DNA of 64,000 nt from Deroplatys truncata (Eukaryota; Arthropoda; Insecta; Mantodea; Mantidae). Below the pieces are notes generated by a model. It saw only the letters and a list, made by a program, of their open reading frames with translations. It had not been told where the DNA came from and did not search any database. The translations under genes and the position numbers were made by a program. Shown one piece after another: positions 57,413 through 64,000 of the stretch. Location: assembly GCA_030765065.1 (NCBI GenBank), contig CM060975.1:197192507-197256506 (forward strand), read 5' to 3'. Within the stretch, counting starts at the first letter, position 1. The number at the start of each line of letters is the position of its first letter.

Positions 57413-57730
57413 TTTTACTTTCTCTACTACGTATGGTTAAGTAGTGGAAGTATTACATTCCACTCAAAAATTCGATACCGAGATATCACAGGAAATCCAA
57501 ATAAAGCATTTTCGGAAACATATGTGTCTCTCTGTGAACACCATAACTCAAAAACAAAAAGTCGGTTAAACACCACAATTAGTATTTGAGTTTAATGTCT
57601 TCCAAGAGTGAGACACGAAGATTTTCAAGAAAATTCCCCACCCCAAATGCCGTTTACACATATTTTTCTAAAATTTTTATTTTATAAAAAAATGGCTATA
57701 ACGATTTTGATTAAAATACCATATATGAAA
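57413..57730 (+). repeat. Dispersed repeat family A, left part
   Basis: TTTTTACTTTCTCTACTACG to TTGATTAAAATACCATATAT, then switches to a minus-strand copy. Confidence 0.8.
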
Positions 57731-57734
57731 GATA

Positions 57735-58545
57735 GATATACAATCTACATTTTAATCCAAATAAACCTTTGCAGAAATGGTTACATTACACATTTCATTA
57801 TGGATACAAAGAGAACAGCTACGGTCAAATGTTTAAGAACGGGACGCTATACGCTGCTTTAAAATTCCATACTGTTTCCATGCAATCCCGAGAAACAACT
57901 GAATGTTGAAAGGACTTTTAAGAGAATGACCAATAAATGAACATTTCGAATCCTTAATGACGAATATCTCAGAAACAGCTTAACCCACCGCACAAAAAAA
58001 AATTATTTTAAATAAATTGTGCGTTTTAAAGAGATCTACATTATTTTTATGTATGTTTTCGTCTACCGTTTAACCTTTTTCCACTTAGAGAAGGTTATAC
58101 AAAATTCCTTCCGAATGAAGAGGACCTCATAGGCTATTTCCCAAAAATTCAAGATATACATTTTATTTGTCATGTAACTGTCTTTTATATATGGTATTTT
58201 AATCAAAATCGTTAGAGCCAGTTTATATAAAATAAAAAAAAATCGAAAAATGTTCCATATAAAGGGTAACTTGGGATGGGGCATTTTGTCGAAAATCTTC
58301 GCGTCGCATCTTTGGAAGATATTGAACCTAAATGCCAAGTTTGGTATTTATCCGACGTCTCGTTTTTGAGTTATGCTGTTCACAGACTGACAGACAGACA
58401 GGCGCACACATACAGATATGTTTCCAAAAATGCTTTATTTGGATTCAGGGCAACTCAAAACGTGTATTTCCGGTGAAATCTCGGCATCGAAGTTTTGTGT
58501 GGAATGCAGTAATTTCTGTACTTACTATACTAGTAGAGAAAGTAA
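57735..58545 (-). repeat. Dispersed repeat family A, minus copy
   Basis: Minus-orientation blocks in order, ending CTTACTATACTAGTAGAGAA near 58540. It sits between the left part (57413-57730) and a right end (58545-58640) of plus orientation, suggesting an insertion into, or inversion within, another copy. Confidence 0.8.
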
Positions 58546-58640
58546 TAAGATTTAGTAAGATAAGTTTGTATACCATTAATAAATTATACAACGTAGAGAA
58601 AGTCATGTGAAAGCAACACATATGATTTTTTTTTTTTTGG
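58545..58640 (+). repeat. Dispersed repeat family A, right end
   Basis: CGTAGAGAAAGTCATGTGAA, AGCAACACATATGATTTTTT. Probably the missing right end of the interrupted plus-strand copy. Confidence 0.7.
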
Positions 58641-58756
58641 CATGTAAAGCAACGTAGAACCTTGGGAGCAGGAATCAAAAGGTACTTCTTGTGTTCCTTG
58701 GTAAGTGAAGCTCCAGATAAACTAGGCTGATAGTCTGGAGTTCCCATTTCTTTTTC

Positions 58757-59475
58757 TAATTACTTTCTCTACTACGTATAGTAGGTAGGAGAAGTATTGC
58801 ATTCCATCCGAATTCCATACCGAGATTTCACCAGAAATACAATTTTGAGTTGCCCTGAATCCAAATAAAGCATTTTTGGATATATGTCTGTATGGGTGTG
58901 TGTGTCTGGTCTGTCTGTCAGTCTGTGAACAGCATAACTCAAAAACGAAAAGTCGGATAAATACCAAACTTGGTATTTGAGTTTAGTATCGTCCAAGGAG
59001 GCGACACAAAATTTTCAAGAAAATTTCCCACCCTAGATTACGCCTTACATGGAACATTTTTCGAAAATTTTGATTTTTTCAAAAATGGCTCTAACGATTT
59101 TGATTAATATGTCATATTCATTCTGAATAACTTTCGCATAACTGGTAAGAGATAGACAATGTTTTACTACATAAAAAATGTAGATCTCGTTTAAACTCAC
59201 TATTCATACCATAAAACAATTTTTTTTAACATGTCTTCGAGCGAAGCGTTTCTGAGATATTCCTTGTTATTTGTTTTTCTCAAATGGGAATTCGTTATTC
59301 TTTTTTTTAATATGTCTTGGAATGCAAAGAGACTGGAATGCCCCACATAGCAACCGGCTTTTAAAACATTTGACTGTCGCTTAAAGCCTACCATATTCCC
59401 CTTGCACCTACAAGAAAATTAGCAATAAGATGGAGTCTGCAAATGTTTATCTTGTTTAACATGAAGTAACCCATA
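58757..59475 (+). repeat. Dispersed repeat family A
   Basis: Begins ATTACTTTCTCTACTACGTA and runs to AACATGAAGTAACCCA. The right terminus is lost. The TG core is GTGTGTGTCTGGTCTGTCTG. Confidence 0.82.
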
Positions 59476-60168
59476 AACAATGGGTTAAGGCATTGCATTA
59501 TTTCTAAGGCGTGGTGGTTAGAGTACTAGCTTCTAATTAAATGCAAACGCAATCGACGTTACCACACACATACACATATACACATATCTCACTTTATAAT
59601 ATTACGTAGTATTAGATGAATACAATGATAAACGCCACGCTACCAAATGAGTGTAATTTTGATCGAAAGCATGTTGGACTAGGAAAACCAAAATGGCGCT
59701 GCGTTTGGGGACTTCAGAAGACTTACCTGTACTGCCACCTAGAATCCGTTTTGGCATCCACACCACAAGCTAGAAATCGATCGAACTATGCAGTTCTAAC
59801 TTCCGCACTACAACACTTCACACCTCAAACTGATGAGTATGTGTATGTAACCAGGTTATCTAATCTGGCATTTTTTCCCACGTGCAGAATAGGTTTTGTT
59901 GATAACGTGACCATCAGGTATTCCCATCTGCTTTTACTGCGAAAATATCAACTTACAGAATAATCTTCCTTTAGTGTAGGACTGCACCTCTCAGTTCCCA
60001 ATAACTAGCAGGACACCTTTTCATTTTCTCTGCCTTTTAAGGTGTGTTCCACATAACTTTGCCCCGATTCTCTTAACTGTCGCGAGCACTAGTCACCTCC
60101 CTTTTGGCTAATAGGTTGTTGTGCGATACAAAATAGTTACTGATTGAACATCTTCATTTATCTTAACA
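59476..60168. other. Unassigned sequence
   Basis: A tRNA-like GGCGTGGTGGTTAGAGTACT near 59508 may be a degraded SINE head. A 115-codon frame (59616-59963) has no recognisable domain. Confidence 0.35.
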
Positions 60169-60170
60169 TA

Positions 60171-61368
60171 CACTACGTGATCAAAAGTATCCGGATACCT
60201 GGCTGAAAATGACGTACAAGTTCGTGGCGCCCTCCAACGGTAATGCTGGAAGTCAATATGGTGTTGGCCTTGATGACAGCGTTCACTCTCGCAGACATAC
60301 TTTCAATCAGGGGCTGGAAGGTTTCTTGGGGAATGGCAGCTTCACGGAGTGTGGAACTGAGGAGAGTTATCGATGTAGGTCGCTGAGGCCTGGCACGAAG
60401 TCGGCGTTTCAAAACATCCCAAAGGTGTTTATTAGGATTCAAGTCAGGACTCTCTGCAGGCCAGTCTATTACAGGGATGTTATAGTCGTGTAACCACTCC
60501 GCCACAGCCCGTGAAGTATGAACAGTGCTCGATCGTGTTGAAAGATGCAATCGCCGTCTCCGAATTGCTCTTCAACAGTGGGAAGCAAGAAGGTGCTTAA
60601 AATATCAATATAGGTTTGCGCTGCCACGCAAAACAAGGAAGGCAAAGCCCCCTCCAGGAAAAGCACGACCACACCATAACACCATCACCTCCGAATTTCA
60701 TTGTTGGCACTACACACGCTGGCAGATGACGTTCACCGGGCATTCGCCATACCCACACCCTGCCATCGGATCGCCACATTGTGTACCGTGATTCGGCACT
60801 CCACACAACGTTTTGCCACTGTTCAATCGTGTAATGTTGACGCTCCTTACACCATTTTCCTGCGTGATGTGTGGCTTATGAGCAGCCGCTCGACCATAGA
60901 ATCCAGGGTTTCTCACCTCACGCCTAACTGTCATAGTACTTGGAGTGGATCCTGATGCAGATTGGAATTCCTGTGTGACGGTCTGGATAGATGTCTGCCT
61001 ATTACTCTTTACGACCCTCTTCAAATGTCGGCGGTCTCTGTCGGTCAACAGACGAGGTCGGCCTGTACATCTTTGTGCTGTACATGTCCCTTCACGTTTC
61101 CACTTCACTATCACATCAGAAAGAGTCGACCTAGGGATGCTTAGGAGTGTGGAAGTCTCGCGTACAGACTTCTGACACAAGTGACACTCAATCACCTGAC
61201 CACGTTCGAAGTCCGTGAATTCCACGGAGCGTCCCATTCTGCTGTTTCATGATGTCTAATAACTAATGAGCTCGCGGATGAGTACCAAGCAATAGCTGGC
61301 AGCACAATGCACCTAAGATGAAAAACGTATGTTTGTGGGGGTGTCCGGATACTTTTGATCACATAGTG
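60171..61368 (-). mobile_element. Tc1-type DNA transposon, copy 2
   Basis: 1198 bp with inverted ends CACTACGTGATCAAAAGTAT / the complement of CACTATGTGATCAAAAGTAT, flanked by TA at 60169-60170 and 61369-61370. Same family as 22982-24214, with several small deletions. Confidence 0.95.
60260..61237 (-). pseudogene. Tc1-type (DD34E) transposase pseudogene, copy 2
   Basis: Starts with an intact ATG at 61237 (MGRSVEFTDFERGQVIECHL) and an open HTH region as far as the GRPR motif and beyond (about 110 codons). A deletion of about 19 bp then removes the block before the first catalytic Asp and shifts frame. A further break occurs at the second Asp (HDRAL then frame change). The catalytic Glu is replaced by Lys (DLNPNKHLWD, versus DLNPREHLWD in copy 1). 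It is inactive by three independent lesions, different from those of copy 1, so the two copies decayed separately. Confidence 0.9.
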
Positions 61369-61499
61369 TAGGTATTCGACGAGAATTGTCACATTTGCAC
61401 TTCCACAACCAATTAATCAAATATATCATGTAACATATGAAATGCATGTAAATTATTATCAACAAATACATAGGAGGATCCTTCGGTTTAAACACAACT

Positions 61500-62698
61500 C
61501 TCAGGATGACGAAAGTCAGGGTTTATAAGTAGTAGCTGTAGGTGTTGTATTCCACCTAAAAAATTCGATAACGAAATTTCATTGAAATACATGTTTTGAG
61601 ACATCCTGAATAAAAAAAATTACTTTCTTTACCACTTGGTTCTAGTAAACAGAGAAATTATTGTATTCCACCCAAAAATTTGATATCGCAATTTCGCTGG
61701 AAATACACTTTTGAGGTCCCCTAAATAATAAAATAAATAAAAAAGCGCTTTTTAAAAATGGTTACTGCGCATGTGTGTGAAAACATAATTCAAATACCAA
61801 ACTTAGTATTTAAGCTCAGCGTCTTCAAAGGATGTTGATTTTCTCAAAAATGGGTCTATTATGATAAGAGTATATATTTGATATAATGACATCAGGGATG
61901 CAAGGTATTATTTTGAATTTTCTGCAAAAAGCCTGTGGAAACCCCTTCATTCTGAGTGAATTTTTATTATGAAACAAGAGGAGAAGGGCAAAACTTACTT
62001 CAGAAAAAATGTAATGATTTTAAAATTTCTAATTTATGTTAAACCAATTTTTACTAAAAAATTAGATGTCGAGCGTTCACCGGAAATACATGCTTTGAGG
62101 CCCCTGAACAAAAAAAATTAGAAAAACGTGTGTGTTTATGACAGTATAACTCAAAAACCATACATCGGTTAAACACAAAACTTCCTATTTGTCTTAAAGA
62201 CCTTCCAACTATGGATAGGAAGATTTTCAGGAAAATCTTCCCACCGAAACTACCCTTTGCATGGAACATTATTTCGAATTTTTTATTTTATCAAAAATGA
62301 TTTAACGATGTCGTTAAAATAACATATGCTTTATCATGACAAATAAAATGTATAGCTTGAACTTTATGAGAAAATCCTGTGACGTCCTCTTCATTCTGAA
62401 TGGCTTTTATTTAATTAGTAAACGCAAGACATAGAAATAATCTTACTACATTAAATGTAGATCTCGTTGAAACTCACAGTAAATGTCAAATTAATTTTTC
62501 ATGGCGATAACCATTCGAGATATTCCTTGTTATTAATTTTAATTTTCAAAATTTTTATAGCTACCGCTTTGAACTGTTTACATTCTTTCTTTTTCGTGTT
62601 GATTCAAAGAAAACATAAGTTCAAAGCCATCACATAGCGACCAATTTTGAAAACATCTGACTATCGCTTTAGCCTACTGAATTCTTCTTATACCTACA
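61500..62698 (+). repeat. Dispersed repeat family A, two or three overlapping fragments
   Basis: Left-end fragments start near 61500 and 61618 (ATTACTTTCTTTACCACTTG) and another begins near 62041 (TCACCGGAAATACATGCTTT). Each resumes the family order. It is the most diverged block of this family here. Confidence 0.65.
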
Positions 62699-62705
62699 AC
62701 GTAAA

Positions 62706-62998
62706 GCCCGTAGCTCAGCCGGTAGAGCAACTGCCTGCTGTGCGGGGAATCCCGGGTTCGATTTCCGGCTGGGGTGGGAATTTTTCTCTAGCCAAGATTG
62801 ATCCCCCCTCCAGAATCTGGAAGTATGAATGAGAGTGTGAATGTGTGTATGATCTAATGATTAAAAAAAAGTGCAAGAAATATGAGTTCACGAGTTAACA
62901 CCATTGCCAACAGGCAATAAGTTCCAAAGGATAGGCCGCCGATAAGACCAAAGTAGTTAAATGCGGGGTATAAATGGAACTAAAGAAAAGAAAAAAAA
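62706..62998 (+). mobile_element. SINE family B, with intact tRNA-like promoter
   Basis: A box TAGCTCAGCCGGTAGAGCA and B box GGGTTCGATTTCCGG are well preserved, starting at GCCCGTAGCTC. The body includes CCAGAATCTGGAAGTATGAA and GATAGGCCGCCGATAAGA. The A-rich tail ends near 62998. A real tRNA is excluded because the acceptor stem does not close. It shares its body with 47822-48125. Confidence 0.85.
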
Positions 62999-63133
62999 GT
63001 CTAAACGAGTGGTTAGATTTATCTGTATTAATAGGAAGTAGATAGACGAATACATTGTAAACAGTGAGGCACATTACATGTATATCTTTATGCCTTAGAC
63101 TTTAAGATACGTTTAGTATGCTGGTATGTTAGT
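62999..63133. other. Short spacer
   Basis: No feature. Confidence 0.4.
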
Positions 63134-63390
63134 CGTCCTCCGGGGTCTAGGGGCACCATGCTAGTTCCCGAGGTCGCGGGTTCAAGCCCGGCGAAGGGTG
63201 TAAACATCCCTAGCATGGCATCCTTCGGAAGGGAAGTAAAGCCAGTGGTCCCGTGTCGTAGATTTACGGCACGTAAAAGAACCTCAAACCTGATAAAGAG
63301 ACCTCTCAGCAAAATTTCCGGTCTTTCACGCCCAATGTAGAATGGGACGCTAAGGACCATAGTAATTAAACAGCGTTCATAAATAAAACT
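63134..63390 (+). mobile_element. SINE family D
   Basis: Head GGGGTCTAGGGGCACCATGC and B box CGCGGGTTCAAGCCCGGCG, then GTAGATTTACGGCACGTAAA, GGTCTTTCACGCCCAA and a tail CGTTCATAAATAAAACTTA. Inverted match to 28199-28487. The 117-codon minus frame is its shadow. Confidence 0.85.
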
Positions 63391-63593
63391 TAATTTAATT
63401 CTTTTTCGAAATCTTATGTCCGTTTTTTGTTTGTCCCTCAACAGCTCATGTGAAGAATATTCAAAATATAAAAAAGTTGGACTATTGTACTCCTACTTTC
63501 GTCCTGTATGTTTGTATGTAGCTGCAACAAAATGTATATTTAAACAATTTGGGAAAACATTTATGTGAAAAACAAGAAGTAGAAAACAAATCT
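63391..63593. other. Short spacer
   Basis: No feature. Confidence 0.4.
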
Positions 63594-64000
63594 TTTTACT
63601 TTCTCTACTACGTATAGTAAATAGGGGAATTATTGCATTCCATCCAAAAATCCGATACGGAGATTTCACCGGAAATACATGTTTTGAGGCCCCCTCAATC
63701 CAAAAGAAGCATTTTTAGAAAGAAGTCCATTGTTTGTGTGTTTATGTGTCTGTGAACAGCATAACTCAAAAACGAAAAGTCGGATAAATACAAACTTGAT
63801 ATTTAGGTTCAGTATTTTTCAAAGATGCAACACGAAAATTTTCATGAAAATTTCCTCACCCTAGACTACCGTTTACATGGAACATTTTTCGAAAATTTCG
63901 ATTTTACCGAAAATGGCTCTAACGATTTTGATTAAAATATCACATGTTTAAGATATTTTTATGACAAATCAAATGTATATATTGAATTTTCTGGAAATGT
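63594..64000 (+). repeat. Dispersed repeat family A, cut by window end
   Basis: TTTTTACTTTCTCTACTACG followed by the standard blocks to TTGAATTTTCTGGAAATGT. It continues beyond the window. Confidence 0.88.

Noticed and set aside
59616..59963. 115-codon plus-strand frame
   Set aside because: No motif, no compositional contrast, no flanking signals. Within chance expectation for this length of sequence.
62706..62780. A second true tRNA gene
   Set aside because: A and B boxes are present but the acceptor stem does not pair, and the sequence continues into a body shared with 47.8 kb. It is a SINE head.

Overview
This window looks like non-coding DNA from a large, repeat-rich insect genome. The base composition is AT-rich and long reading frames are almost absent. 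There are tRNA-derived SINEs, Jockey/CR1-like LINE remnants, Tc1/mariner elements, LTR elements and many microsatellites. The one tRNA gene matches elongator tRNA-Met of insects. The profile suggests a hemimetabolous insect such as a cockroach, termite or orthopteran, but that is inference. No bacterial operon, CRISPR array or viral gene set is present.

Host content is sparse. The best host coding piece is one 155-bp exon on the minus strand (5503-5657). It has good splice sites and encodes the first part of a SAM domain, so at least part of the window is probably intron of a SAM-domain gene. An intact tRNA-Met(CAT) gene lies at 17594-17666. Nearly everything else is mobile DNA or unassigned AT-rich sequence.

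The commonest component is an unclassified dispersed repeat of about 0.9 kb, called family A here. It has more than 20 full or partial copies covering roughly 15 kb by hand-drawn boundaries. It has short inverted ends (ACTTTCTCTAC / GTAGAGAAAGT), no open reading frame, and a TG-rich core that expands into microsatellites in some copies. Four tRNA-type SINE families (B, C, D, E here) recur in both orientations. Two Tc1-type DD34E elements (22982-24214 and 60171-61368) have intact inverted ends and TA duplications but broken transposases. LINE pseudogenes lie at 18.1, 18.9-20.3, 30.4, 43.6-44.8, 49.8-50.3 and 51.5-53.2 kb, and a mariner fragment at 54.2 kb.

The most unusual region is 35029-41848. 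A short LTR retrotransposon without pol sits on the minus strand as a tandem array of LTR, internal, LTR, internal, truncated LTR with an exact 3280-bp period. Each internal region carries one 332-residue coiled-coil, Gag-like ORF, identical in both units. Its primer-binding site matches tRNA-Lys and is embedded in a 60-61 bp tandem triplication, giving three divergent primer-site/LTR-end junctions in a row. Related LTRs lie at 24235-25181 (plus) and 42504-43474 (minus; a solo LTR with a GACT target duplication). In all of them, the start of the predicted transcript is built from tandem units of about 36-38 bp or more that carry an arthropod-initiator-like TCAGT/CCAGT core. In the solo LTR these form a 108-bp higher-order repeat.

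Other structural curiosities are a perfect 22-bp-arm hairpin at 6504-6562 and a three-level nest at 43.6-46.1 kb, where a family A copy sits inside a TA-flanked foldback element that itself split a LINE at its YADD motif. Boundaries were read by eye and are approximate to a few tens of bases unless a terminal motif is quoted.
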